Shown here: one piece after another, positions 1 through 11,800 of the stretch
Numbering within the stretch: position 1 is the first letter of the stretch
How the letters are laid out: each line of letters opens with the position of its first letter
Assembly: GCA_036346255.1 (NCBI GenBank)
Contig: CM070638.1
Location: 43,524,394-43,588,393, forward strand
Direction: 5' to 3'
Origin: Ampelocalamus luodianensis
Taxonomy: Eukaryota > Streptophyta > Magnoliopsida > Poales > Poaceae
Length of the DNA: 64,000 nt
Translations under genes and position numbers: made by a program
The notes under the pieces: model-generated
What the model saw: the letters and a program-made list of their open reading frames with translations, nothing else
Told to the model about the DNA's origin: nothing
Database searches by the model: none

Positions 1-300
1 TGGGCCACGGTGCGCACGTTCCTGTGGGCGTTGAGATGGAGGAGTGGGAGGAGCAGGTCCGAGTGGAGAGGCCCAAGCGAAGAAACCAGAGCAAAAGGCG
101 GCGGTGCGAAATCTAGGGCAAAACGAAGAGGAGGGAAAAGGGGAAGGAAGCGCCGGCGCTGGCCTTCTCTTGGGCGCCGGTGCGCGCAGTCCTGTGGGGC
201 GTTGAGACTGAGGAGGGGGAGGAGCAGGGCCGAGCGGAGAGAAGGTGGCCATCGTGGGAGGCGAGGGAAGGGGAAAAGCGGATTGGAGATGGCGTGGGAC
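1..300. repeat. GC-rich imperfect tandem duplication, about 170-bp period
   Basis: Bases 1-95 and 171-270 are clearly related: both read through a 'ggtgcgc', then 'cctgtggg', then 'gcgttgaga', then a purine-rich gag/gga run. The period is 170 bases. The whole stretch to about 480 is GC-rich and open in several frames on both strands, as expected from composition alone. I see no recognisable protein. It may be the edge of a gene or transposon lying to the left of the window. Confidence 0.5.
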
Positions 301-656
301 GCGAGGCGAGGATGAAGAACGGACGAGGCGTGCTGTGAAGAATGGACTGCCACGACTTGCGCACGCGTGGCGAGCTGAGGTAGCGAGCGCCGAGGAAGCC
401 CGGATCCCCCATCGGACGGGCGCGGACGCAGCCGAACGGATCCGACGGCGCATAAAAAAAAAACAGTGACGTGGCCACTCTCCCCTCAGCCCCTTTCTGC
501 CTCCTTTTATATGGAGAGATATGGAGAGATTCTCAGTGAGTCAGGGGAAAATGCCACAACATGATTTTTTTAGGAAAATTAATAATGTGTTCGTTCAAAA
601 AAGAAAAGAAAAATTAGTAATGTAACATAAATTATAAACACCGTGTATAATGAATT

Positions 657-967
657 GAGGTATCTTTGATTCGCATGATTCTAAAAATATAGGAATAGGA
701 AAAACATAGGATCACGATATCATGACCTCTTTAATCCTACAGGATTGAAAACCACAAGAATTTGCAACAAAGTATGTTTGATTACATCGTAGGAAAAGCA
801 TAGGAATTTTTCTGAGAGCATTGAGCGGAATTGAATGCATATGAAAATATTCCATAGGAATTGTACGACTTCAATCTTACCAATCAAACAACTTACATAT
901 GAAAAATTCCTTAGGATTAGAATCCTCCAAAAATCATTTGAAAATCCTTCAAATCAAAGAGGTCCTA
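657..967. mobile_element. MITE-like element with imperfect terminal inverted repeats
   Basis: The left end reads 'ggtatctttgattcgcatg'. The reverse complement of the right end reads 'ggacctctttgatttgaagg', so the ends form an imperfect inverted repeat. The roughly 310-bp AT-rich body has many 'ataggaat' and 'aatcctt' words in opposite orientations and no coding capacity. This is the look of a short non-autonomous DNA transposon. I could not settle the target-site duplication, so the superfamily is not assigned. Confidence 0.5.
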
Positions 968-1443
968 AAACTTGAAACCATGAGGAATTCTCTACGCTAC
1001 TGTTTCACAGGTTGCTTTTTTTTGGGCGTGGATATTGCGGAGAGGAATATTAGGCGTAACAAACCAACTAATTGATTCGAGGTAAAAATTTAGCTTTACC
1101 AAACATCTTAACCCCCTGCCGCGATTAGCCTCACATGGCCCACTTGCCAGTGCCACTCGCCCCCGCTGCAAACGCACAGCCACAGCAGATGGCGGAGCCG
1201 TGGCTAGAGTTAATGGATTGGCATCATCTGCGGAATGTCACGATAAACAGTGTCATAACATTCGGTAGATCTGAATCGTCGAATCCGGAAAGAACGGTCC
1301 AGATCAAAAGCTACAATAAGGTTACAATACTTATGAACAGTGCTTATACTACAGTATTTACTACGATGTTTGGGAACAGTGCACGCCTCGATTTCAATCT
1401 CTTGTTTCGATCCGTTAGCGGGAGGCAATGTTATAATACTGTT
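968..1443. other. Unassigned flank left of the copia LTR
   Basis: About 475 bases with no gene I can support. The stretch 1230-1440 has repeated 'gaacagtg' and 'atacta' words and could be a remnant of another transposon. Short open frames on both strands show no domain. Confidence 0.4.
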
Positions 1444-1693
1444 TGTTAGGAAGCCGCCCGCCAGAGTCCGGGTTCGGGTGGGCACCTCATCCACCCTAGA
1501 CTATATATAGGAGGGGGGAGACCCCAACCATGTGCTGATTCATTATTGAAAGAGCAATAAAGAGAAGCCCGCGATCCTCTTATACCGTGTTCATCTATTA
1601 TTCGTTCTTGTGTTCTTGCATTGTTCTTACGATTCTATGCTTGTCTACGAGGTAATCGCTCGGACTGGACTCGCCAGCGACGGTTCCTCAACA
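1444..1693 (+). repeat. 5' LTR of the copia element
   Basis: The 250-bp repeat starts TGTTAGGAAG and ends TTCCTCAACA. It contains a TATA-like 'actatatatagg' near 1500 and a shared 'agagcaataaa' polyadenylation-like word near 1552. It is followed by 'cgttatcagcacga', a plausible primer-binding site. Confidence 0.9.
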
Positions 1694-2219
1694 CGTTATC
1701 AGCACGATCGACTCTCCTCGCATCGAAAAGGTAACCGTCGATGAACGACACTCGTAGATTGAATCGTTTTCTAGATCGCTTTCAATTCGCAATTGTTGCT
1801 TTCTAGATTGTTTCCTACGGTGCAAATTCGTTATAATCTACCGCGAAAGACTTGAAGTCGCCGGCCAAGCCGATCGGTTGGATTGTATGAAAAACGAATG
1901 TTGATTGCACTGTATTACATTGTATTATATGAACAGTAATTGCATGAATAGATTGCATAAACAATAAAAGAAAAGAAAAAACAACGCCGTCCCAGATACG
2001 GTTTGTGCCTCCACGCCATTGCGTGAAGGCGTGCCTCGCGCCGCTAGCCCCGCATTTGCGCGCCATTGTTGCAATACTAGCATGTGCTATGGCTTTGGAG
2101 TGCACATGCATGACCACATAGTTTTTGGATTTGCCTTCGGCAGGAAGAAAGGTTTTTTTGGATTTGTTTATTGCTAATGAATTGCTATGAGCTTTGGAGT
2201 GCGTGCATGAGATGATGGC

Positions 2220-3000
2220 ATCATGGTAGCTCGTGCTTTTGTTCACGCATGAAGCGGAACGCGCGCGCGGCGGCGCGTGGCGCTGTAGGCACTGGCGCGC
2301 CTCCATGCTCGTGCGCATGCACCGCCGGTATTCGCATTGCCGGCCACTCGAGCTCGCCACGGCCGGCAGCCCATGCGCGCCTCCGCAAAGCGGCGTCGCC
2401 GCCATCGCCGCGGCCGGCACGCGCCCGCCGACGCGCCGGTGCACCGCTGGCTCGCGCGTCGGCCTCGGTAGGCCGCCATGAACCCCGGCCGCCGTAGTGC
2501 GCGCGCCAGAGCCGTCGCTCCGGCCGACGCAGCAGCGCGTCGCACCGCGCCCGCTCCACCACACTCGGCCGCGCCTCGCTCGTAGCAAGCCACGCCGCAC
2601 CGCGCCGCCCACACGTGCCTCTAGCCGCCCGCGCGCTGCGTGCCGCGTCGGCGCGCGCGGCGCTCCTGCCCGGCCGTTGTCGCATGCTCCCTCCGGCCCT
2701 GGCTCCGCGCGAGTGCCACCGTCGCCGCCTCGCATTAGCGGCGCCGCCTGCCGCTCCTTCCGGCGCTGCGCTGCTCGCGTTGCCGCTCTGGTTGCCGCAG
2801 CGCCGTCACCTTCCGCCGCCCGCTGGCGTGCCGCTTGCGCCGTCGCCCGGAGCAGCAGGCGCCGCCATTTGAAGCACGGTAGAAACCCTACCCCCACTGA
2901 TTGACCTAGGGGCCATTGGGCCACGCAGGCCGAAAAAGAAAGAAGGCCGGCCCATAAAGGCCGGCCCAAAAAAAAAGGGAGATCGGCGAAGAAAAAAAAA
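2220..3000. other. GC-rich leader insert in the copia element
   Basis: Bases 2240-2870 are extremely GC- and CpG-rich, in sharp contrast to the AT-rich DNA on both sides. All six frames are largely open, including a 384-codon minus-strand frame. Because the openness is shared by all frames and no domain is visible, I read it as composition, not coding. It ends in an inverted 'ggccggccca' motif near 2948-2970. It may be captured host DNA or a family-specific leader. Confidence 0.5.
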
Positions 3001-3019
3001 GGGGGGCACGGTGAAAAAA

Positions 3020-3330
3020 AAATCCTGAATTTTGCACAAAGGACCCTCGTGATTCTGAAAATTACGAGGATAAGTATGCGGTTATGAAATTTTGCAATAA
3101 GGTCCTTGTAATTCTGAAAATTACGAGAATTCTTCGTGGATCTGGAAATTTTGCGGAAAACCCTCTGGAATTAGGGAATATACGGGATTATATATATTCT
3201 TGCAGAATAACCCCTCAGAAATCTGAAAATTGCGCGTAAATTTTTCTCTGTACTGAAATTTGCGTGTTAACCCCTGAAAGTTGTATATTTTGCCGAAAGT
3301 CATTTCCAAGAGAAAATGGCCCAGAATCAA
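3020..3330 (+). repeat. Degenerate short direct repeats before gag
   Basis: About six diverged copies of a 45-60-bp unit follow one another, each built on 'attttgca..aagg..cct' followed by 'ctgaaaattacga'. They sit between the GC-rich leader and gag. Confidence 0.65.
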
Positions 3331-3689
3331 ATTTTGCATATTTTTGAACTTTGAAGTATGTTTATCTTTGTTGTTGTTATTTCTATGCAATTTATTTATT
3401 GTATTTACTGTTTTGATTATTTGTGATTGTTTATATTGCTTTTAATCACTGAAAATAGCGATAAATCATGAAAATGCATAGAAAAATCTGAACACTGAAC
3501 ACAGGTTCGAAAGCATTGTGAGAATTTTGTAACCATTTTATGCAAATTACCAGCAGTAATCCTTTGAACTTTTTGCAATGAATATGAAGATAACTGGCAT
3601 CACGAATCAGGAATTCGGAGAACTGACCCAGTATGGTCAGAATTTGTACAGAATTTATAACAGTCTTCAATTTTGTGGTAATGTAATCA

Positions 3690-3982
3690 CGAATGAGCAG
3701 AAGATTGAGAAGACTCTTTCTACCTTTCACCCAAATGTGGTGTAATCCGCACGCAACTATCGTCAAGACGGCTACATGAAGTATGCCGAATTAATTGACA
3801 TCATGCAAGTTGCGAAAGCTCAAGATGATGTTCTAAGAAAGAACTTCATCTTGCAGACACCTAGTTGCAATGTTGGCCATGAAGCCACTGCTAGTAGCTA
3901 CAAGGTGATGAAGTCTCTCACGAATGAGAGGAACAAGAAGGGTAAGATCGTGCGTCGCACATTATTGATGTTTTCGATCTAA
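3690..3982 (+). pseudogene. copia gag remnant
   Basis: The frame at 3776-3982 reads MKYAELIDIMQVAKAQDDVL and continues to a lysine-rich end. Just upstream, around 3693, the same protein resumes with NEQKIEKTLSTFHPNVV before a stop. This matches the C-terminal half of plant copia gag proteins. Gag would form the virus-like particle that packages the element's RNA. Stops separate the pieces, so it is non-functional. Confidence 0.75.
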
Positions 3983-4559
3983 GAAGAAGGGCAAATGATA
4001 GCATGAGGCATACCTCGCCATTGTAAGCACAGAGGATTCATATCCATTAGTTGCACTTATGAATGTGAACGACCCGATGTGACCCCATCATCCCTCCTTT
4101 GGACATCGCGGCTGCCATAGCGTAGTGCCCAAGAGGAGAAGATCGCGCATGGAGCCGATTTAGGCGAAGTTCTGAATACTTTGCTATTAGATCCGAGGCA
4201 CGCATTGCACTCGGACCTTTTATAGAAACTTGCGTTTGTAATTGAAGTAGAATTTTGAATTATTGAATAATGGTTGCAAGCTCTAGGAGAGCAAAGCATT
4301 AAATTCTTATTATGAGTCTGCAAGACTTATTTTCCGTCTTTATAATAGCAAGTTACGTTACGATATCTCAAGTATTTTATTTATGTGTTGCTTGTTTTAC
4401 GCTACATATTAATAAAGTACATTATATTAGAACGCGTGTGGCGCCTATGGAGGAAGTGTGCTTAGCATGTAGCGACACAACGAATACCATCTGAGAGAAA
4501 AGAAATTTTCGATCGATCGGAAGAATCTCGTAGTCTTCACGACAATCGTGACGGCGATA

Positions 4560-5700
4560 CTTGTATAATAGGCTCGGGAAGGGCCACAATTATACTCCCA
4601 ATGGGCACAACTTTGGTCATTGAAGAAGACTTGTTGTACCAGAATCGACTAGAACTCTCAAGGATATTTACGCTACTTGATTTAGTGTAGAGTGAAGAAG
4701 AGTATGGTACAGAATACCGCTCATTACAAAGCGTGAAGAAAGTGAAAAATAGCATTAGAATGTCTTCCTTCATATGAAGCTAGGCTATACTACACTAATA
4801 TTAAGGCACTGCGGCCTATCTTGCCTTGAAAACCGTATTTAGAAGCTCGAACTTATCTATCTCGGCATGATAGATTATGCGCCTAGGTCTTAGGATAATG
4901 AGAGATATAATTAACAATTCACGGGGACATAATATGAAAATAAAGAATTTCCCGAATCTGGAAGAATTTGTGTGCCCGTATGTGCACGGAAATTAATTAC
5001 TAGACCTTTGCTCAAAGCGAAGGATAAAGTCCTCGCATTCTGGACCGAATCCAGGAGACATTTGCGGTCCTATATAGCCCTGTCGTGGTTATTTTAGGTA
5101 TTTTATAGTGCTCATCAATGCTTCACGGGAATGGTCGACGTATGTTTATTGTCTACGAGAAACCATGCTTTTGCAAAGCCAATCTCGAGATAATTAAATT
5201 AGAAATATTTTCCCGATCATCATATGAAGTCCACTGAATGGACAACGCCGAGAATGTACTTGAAAGCATTTGATGATTATTGCGAAAATGGGAATTAAAA
5301 GTTGAGCATTCTGCATCGCTTATCCACACCTAGAATGGACTAGCGTAACTTTGAAGAATTGTAATTTACCAACTACATGTTGGGGACACGTGATCTGCTC
5401 GCAGCAGACTCTCATCAATTTAGACCGTCGACCTATAACATCCATCCACCTATGCAACTAGCGCAATGGTCGACCGAAAACTACTCATCTTCGCGGGTTT
5501 GGTTGCAATGGTTATATACCTATACCACCACCGCAAATAAATACATTGGGTTTTCTCAGAAAGTCCGGAATATCGTTGGTTATGAGGCAAACATCCATAA
5601 TCAAGTATTTGGACTCTATATTTGGAGATTTGCATAATACCCATTTCGATAGTACAATAGATGAGATTAGTTTCCCGTCATTAGGGGAGGAAATCAACCC
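4560..5700 (+). pseudogene. copia pre-integrase and integrase remnant
   Basis: Broken frames read through pre-integrase-like sequence (about 4580-4780), then a stretch around 5125-5180 with VDVCLLSTRNHAFAK, typical of the copia integrase core. Further segments at 5225-5290 (KAFDDYCENGN) and 5370-5700 (NIVGYEANIHNQVFGLYIW) continue the domain. Integrase would insert the cDNA copy into the genome. Multiple stops and frame changes make this a fossil. Confidence 0.75.
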
Positions 5701-6319
5701 TTGATAATAATGTCGGGAAATAATTGAAGTTTAGAAGACATTTGAAGTCCAGAAGATAATTGAAATCTATGCATATGACCCGAGCACTAGTGAAGCAAAT
5801 AGAGAAGTCCAGAAGATAATTGCAATCCAGAAGATAATTGAATTGAAGTCTAGAAGACAATTGAAGTCCAGAAGATAATTGATTTGCAAGTATTAGCGAA
5901 TCAACTGCCAGACTACTTTAGTGATTTGAAGAGCGTGAATAAGTAGCATTTGCACGCAAGCAATGCAGGAGAGGTTGAAATACCATTGAAGGTATCCTAA
6001 TCCCGTCAAAGGCCTCGAGAATAAAGGGCGAGAACTCCGGTCCTCGAATCCAAGTAACCGGGACGCCTGGTGAAAAAGGATAAGAAGGACTTGACACAGC
6101 CGATCACCGAAGTGCCCCAAACCAGAAGGGTAGCCAGTTGAAACTTGGCATCGGTATGGAACCTTCAGAAAAGGCATACCAGAATTGAACATTCCCATGA
6201 AGGGAGACATCAGCATGGATGTGTGCGCACACATCGGAGCTGAAAAACTAAAGGGACTTGCCCCGCAATGAAGCAGCGGTGAGCAAGTAGAAGTATTAAA
6301 AGAATCGCCCCTTGAAGAA

Positions 6320-7360
6320 ATAGCTATAAACTTTATGACCTCGGAAGAACCTTTGAATATTACAACAGCCAATGTCGACACTTACTTTGCAAAGAAACTT
6401 GCCACAATCATCAATCTTGATTCAGAGCCTGCATCGCTCGCTAAATGAAAGAAAAGATCAGATTGAGAAGATTGGGAGAAGGCAATAGAAACTGAATTAT
6501 TCTCCCCGAATAAAAGAAAGACGTTTGGGCCTGTAAGCCGCACGTCTCCCCTTGTGCACCCCGTAGGGCATAAGTGGGTATTTTGTTCGAAAGAGAAATT
6601 AAAAGAAGCAAGGCTCGTTGCATAAGGTTTCACTGAACATCCGTAAGATGATTACGAAGAAACCTATTCCCGGTCATGGGCGGAACTCTCTTTAGATATT
6701 TATCTCAATGGCAGTGAACTTGAAGTTAGAATTGAAATTGATGGATGGGGTACCAGCATACCTTTATGAATATTGGATTCGGACATTTATATGAAGATAC
6801 CTGAATGTATCCCTGTCCTGAACCAAGATAGAGCAAATAGAAATATGTACAGTGTGAAACTCAGAAAGTCATTGTACGAACTTAAGCAATCAGACAGAAT
6901 GTGGTATAATCGCTTGAAGCGACTTTCTATGCAAAAAAAAAAGCTACACGAACAATGAGAATAGTCTCTGTGTATTTATACGACGATCTCAGAATGGACT
7001 TTGTATAATCTTAGAGTATGAAGATGATCTGAATATCATCGAAACCCTGAAGGATATTAGGAAAGCAAACTCTTACCTGGAGTCGGAGTTCGAAATGAAA
7101 TATTTGGGTAAAACCAAATATTGCCTAGGCTTGGAGCTTGAGCATGTCCCTGAAGGAATATTAGTACATCAGTCAACCTACACTCATAAGGTGTCAGAAA
7201 GGTTCGACTTTGCAAAGACATACCCTTTGAAGGTGCCAATGGTCGGGAGATCTTTGCAGCAAGACAAAGACCCGTACAGACCTAAAGAAGAGGGGGAGGA
7301 AGTCCTGGGACCGGAATTCCCACACTTAAGCGCAATAGAAGCACTCATGTATTGAACAAA
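6320..7360 (+). pseudogene. copia reverse transcriptase remnant
   Basis: Recognisable pieces in order: EEIAINFMTSEEPLN at 6320; AELFSP-like and HKWVFCSKEKLKEARLVA around 6470-6625; DSDIYMKIPECIPVLNQD at 6776; SVKLRKSLYELKQSDRMW at 6851; then a catalytic-region match reading EYEDDLNII near 7014-7040, where the family has Y-x-D-D with a hydrophobic x. The x here is glutamate, an added sign of decay. The frame 7095-7355 (KYLGKTKYCLGLELEHV and on) covers the connection to RNase H and ends in a stop. Confidence 0.85.
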
Positions 7361-8030
7361 CTGTACTAGACCGGACATTGTATTTGCCGGGAACCTACTA
7401 GCAAGGTATAGTGCAGAACCTACCAAAGGCATTGGCAAGGAATGAAAGACATCTTCCGATACCTCCAAGGAAGCAAAGAACTTGGTACATTCTCTGAAAG
7501 AACCAAGACCTTTATATGATAGCTATGCAGATATCTGCACTGTAGGACCGTATCGATAAATTGCAAACATGCTATGAATTCATATGTGGTGGAACGCAAT
7601 TCCATAAAAATCATTTAAGCGAGTCTTGTATCGACTTCGACGAACCACTCGAAATAATGGCACCGTATGAGGCCTCACGAGAATTTGCTTGGCCGGCGGA
7701 TAATTCACTACATCCAGCATTATGTGGATTGAATCTGCACAAACCCCACTATTATCTATGAAGATAATGCGACTTGTGTTGCTGAAATGCAGATGGGTTA
7801 TGTGAAGAGTCCCTCACAAAGCATATCAACCCCAAGTTCTTTTATGCTCATGAAATGCAAAGATGGGCGAAATTAAGGTGCTGCATACTAAGTCATGTGA
7901 AAATCTTGCAGATTTGTTCACTAAGTCACTTCCAACATCTAGCTTTGAAAGGTGCATATGTGGAATTGGAATGATGAGACTTAGAGAAGTGCAGAATTCA
8001 CGGGGAGAATCTTCACAAACTCATTACTAA
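7361..8030 (+). pseudogene. copia RNase H remnant and 3' coding end
   Basis: After the stop at 7353 the same protein continues with TNCTRPDIVFAGNLLARYS, followed by broken frames. Near 7910-7990 the typical copia C-terminus appears (ENLADLFTKSLPTSSFER, then GIGMMRLREV). RNase H would remove the RNA template strand. Many stops intervene. Confidence 0.8.
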
Positions 8031-8271
8031 AGCTTGATCACGAAGATCGAGTACCCAAAGAGCAAATCCTGAAGATTAAATGAAATTGGGTGGATTGTAC
8101 TCTTTTTCCCTTGACGAGTTTTCCTCAAGTTTCTCGGCTAAGGTTTTTAATGAGGCAATTCGTGCAGCATAGCAGAACATGATTCATGTACTCTTTCTCC
8201 AAAATTTTTCCCACTAGGTTTTTATGGAGTTTTGACGAGGCATGACCATGAAGGATGAGAGCCCAAGGGAG

Positions 8272-8524
8272 TGTTAGGAAAGCGGGCCCGCCAGAGTCCG
8301 GTCGGGTGGGCACCTCATCCACCCTAGACTATATATAGGAGGAGAGACCCCAACCATGGTATGCAATTCATTATTGAAAGAGCAATAAAAGAAGCGCGAT
8401 CCCCTCTTATACTGTGTTCATCTATTATTCGTTCTTGTGTTCTTGCATTGTTCTTACGATTCTATGCTTGTCTCACGAGGTAATCGCAGATTTGACCGAC
8501 TCGCCAAATGACGGTTCCTCAACA
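8272..8524 (+). repeat. 3' LTR of the copia element
   Basis: The 253-bp partner of the 5' LTR starts TGTTAGGAAA after the purine tract 'cccaaggga' (8262-8270) and ends CCTCAACA. It shares the TATA-like word, the polyadenylation-like word and the long central block 'ttcttgtgttcttgcattg' with the left LTR. Its end lies 305 bases upstream of the MORF8-like ATG in the same orientation, so read-through or promoter effects on that gene are possible. Confidence 0.9.
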
Positions 8525-8829
8525 CATTCACCTATAATGTCGGATAATACCTCTGTGGGCCATATTTGCACTAAAAAAATGGGAGTCCCACCAGGCGCAT
8601 TGCCCCCACATGTAAGCCAAGTTCCAACCCTACGGAGATCGCACCAGTAAGAGCCCACACCCTTACGCTCACTCTCACTGACAACCTTACCCTACTTACC
8701 TCTTGGCCCCACCTGTAAGACAATTAGCCTTGCAATCACTACCTTTATTGCCGCAACCCACCCTCCTCGCTTAAACCCCTAAACCCCAGAAGCTTCTCCT
8801 CCCCCTCCCCCACGAAACCTTAGCCCGCC
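8525..8829 (+). promoter_or_regulatory. Promoter and 5' UTR region of the MORF8-like gene
   Basis: The only DNA left between the copia 3' LTR and the start codon. It is pyrimidine-rich near the ATG. It contains 'aaacccctaaacccc' at about 8773-8787, resembling the telo-box found in promoters of plant genes for translation and organelle functions. I see no convincing TATA box. Confidence 0.5.
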
Positions 8830-11800
8830 ATGGCCCTCGCGCTCCGCCTCCGGCGAGCCCTAGCCGCCGCCTCCACCTCCACCTCCCTCCTCCGCCCAGG
8901 CGCCTCCGCCTCCTCCTCCCCCTCCCGGTCCCTCACCCTCGCCCCCCTCGTCCCACCGCTCCCGCGGTCGCATCTCCCGGGCGCCGCCGCCGGGTTCCGG
9001 TCGACGGCGGCGGCGGCTGCGCGGGGAGGGGACTACGGTGGTGGAGGGGACGATGGAAAGATATCCCCCGACGAGATCCTCTTCGAGGGGTGCGATTACA
9101 ATCACTGGCTCATCACCATGGAGTTCCCCGACCCCAAGCCCTCCCGCGAGGAGATGACCGAGACCTACCTCCAGACCCTCGCCAAGGTCGTCGGAAGGTA
9201 TAAGCGAATCTGTCAAATTTTGTTTCGCATCAGAAACGTGTGAATTTGTGAGTAACTGGGCTCGGTGTCGCGTGCGATTGGTGTCCGGAGGGTGAAATGC
9301 GACGCCGAACTGTACGGCTGCTTCATTAGAGTTGGGGGCGGTTCCTCCTCAGTTTTTGTGAACAAAGCTGTTCGATGCATTTGCCTGGGGTGATTTTGGA
9401 GCTTGGATGTGTTTTCGTGTGATAGCTTTGAGGGGTCATGCGTATTTGGTGGCTCTAGTGGTAAATTATGTTTTGCTTGAGCTTCAGTGTTAGTTTTGAA
9501 TGATGACAAATGCGTTCTTTTTGTTTTGGTTTTTTCTGATCTTAATAATTAAAGAAAGGCACTAATATGCTATAATTAAGTCATTTACTTCAGATATGAT
9601 TGTGATTGTGGTATGGGGGAGTTTATGGTTGCATTAAGCGATGGGCTATTTGAGGGAGAGTATGTTATTGGAGTCAAAAGTGGTTTGATGTATTACATAC
9701 TACTACTCTACTAGGTTGGCATGATGAGGGATTAGAAAGCTGCCTATAGTGTTAAAATATTCTAACTACAATCCAGTTTGTAATTTCTTGAATTGAATAG
9801 CATAAATCTTTCCATAATTGAATCATCCTGCTTTTTAGTCAGGGCCCTCCAAAAATAAACTAGACATGGTCCACCTGAGGACAAATTTTGAAAGTAGCAC
9901 CGCAAGGTCCATCTCAAACTAAGATGTGTATGCTCAGAGTTGTTTGCATTGTTCCCGTTTTATTGTCTTCCGTGTTAAATTTGGATACTTATAGAAAGGG
10001 AAGATAGAAAGATTTGACTTTAGAGGATGGGTGATTATATACCAGTTTTTAGTAATATAAAACTTCAGTTATTAGGAAACATACAGTCAGTTGTTGAATC
10101 GAGTTTCCTGTTCAAGGATTATACCATCTGTTATGGTTTCTACAGCAATTGTACTGTTCATAAAGCTTTTGTTATTCAGAAGGAATTCTCTTCCTAGCCA
10201 GAATCATTATGCCAAGTAACTCTATTTGGCAAATGGTGCCCCAAGCCATTACTGTATATATTTGATGGTTCTGCTCCTAGCTAGTCAAGTCATTGCTCTT
10301 ACTTATAATGATTGAATCCGTTATTGTATATATTTGATGGTTCTGCTCTTAACTTGTCAAGTCATTGCTCTTACAGTCTTACTTATAATGTTTAAAGCCG
10401 TTATTGTATATATTTGATGGCTTCTCTCTTAGCTAGTCAAGTCATTGCTCTTACTTATGACTTGATTTTTGTTTTGACCGATATAAGCAATTAAATTCAA
10501 GCAGGCACAACAAATAATTTCCCTGATTCTTCTGAGCTCTGAGCTTCTTATAGTTATGAGGAGGCTAAGAAGAGGATGTATGCTTTTAGTACAACAACAT
10601 ATACTGGTTTTCAAGCTGTAATGACTGAGGAAATGTCGGAAAAATTCCGCGGTGAGTGGACAGGATACTTAAATTTATGTTTTGCTTGCAATGATATAAG
10701 ATTTTAGACTTTAAAGTACTCACTTGCCTGTTTTGGCATTTTGGTCAGGATTGCCTGGAGTTGTTTTCATTTTGCCTGATTCATATCTATATCCAGAGAC
10801 AGGAGTATGGAGGTTTGTTTTATTCTTGTTGTCTGTTTCATTAAAACTTCATATACCCCTGATCATGTCTGTATGGATTGGTTTCATCAGGAGACAAATA
10901 TGACAATGGTGTCATCACTCCAAGACCACCACCTGTTCATTACAGCAAATCGTCGAGGACTGACAGGAACCGTAACTTTCGTGGAAACTACCAGAACAGC
11001 CCTCCACCGCAAGGAAATTACCAGAACAGCCCTCCACAGCAAGGAAATTACCAGAACAGCCCACCACAGCAAGATGGCTTCCAAACATACCGCCCACAGC
11101 AAGATGTAAGAGGCTATGCTCCACAGCAGAATTATGAGCAGGCTGGACAAGGTGGTAGAGGTTATGGGAGGAATGATTATGCAGACCGTTCAAGTTACAG
11201 TGGACCGCCTGGTGGATACCAAGGTCCATCACCTCAGTACCAAGGACAAGTAAATCATGCTGGTCAAGGTCAAGGCTACTACAAGCCACAAGAGCTCAGG
11301 AGCTTCTCACAAGGACAGGCAGGAGATTTCAGGCCTGGTGGTCCTTCAGCACCTGGAACTTATGGTCAACCATCGGCACCTAGAAATTATGGGCAACCAC
11401 CTGCACAAACATATTCTGGAGGTAACCACGAGGGTCCTGGTGTAAATCCTGGTTATGGTGGAGACAACAGACAGGGGGCTGGATCTGCATACGGAGGAGA
11501 TAACTGGCAAGGAGGTTCTGGTCAGTATCCAAGTGAAGGACAACAAGGGAACTGGCAGGTATAAAAGCATTTGGCACATGATTTTTACTGATACAGCACA
11601 TAATTTTTACTGATACAGTGGTATAATTATTGGATTGAAATAGATCAATTAGAATTTTAGATTGCTTCTGTCCATAGATTTGCAATATGCATCAATTAGT
11701 GTGCTGCCTAGTCAAGCTGTTACTATCTTGCCTGTAATGCTTGTCTAGTGATAGATTGAAGTTGGTATGGTCACCGTATGTTGGTCAGATATCGAGCTCC

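Larger units (their letters stand above)
1444..8524 (+). mobile_element. Decayed Ty1/copia LTR retrotransposon (LTR to LTR)
   Basis: Two directly repeated LTRs (1444-1693 and 8272-8524), each starting TGTTAGGAA and ending CCTCAACA, enclose about 6.6 kb. Remnants of gag, pre-integrase/integrase, reverse transcriptase and RNase H follow in copia order on the plus strand. Every coding segment is broken by stops and frameshifts, so the element cannot encode its own movement. By eye the LTRs differ by small indels and substitutions at perhaps one site in ten, suggesting an old insertion. I see no matching 5-bp duplication at the two ends (ctgtt versus cattc). Its 3' LTR ends 305 bases before the start codon of the MORF8-like gene. 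Confidence 0.9.

Noticed and set aside
1815..2969. 384-codon minus-strand open frame
   Set aside because: It covers a block so GC-rich that nearly all six frames are open. It has no domain and lies in a retrotransposon leader.
10887..11685. Minus-strand open frames of 77-124 codons
   Set aside because: They are shadows of the repetitive plus-strand exon 4 of the MORF8-like gene.
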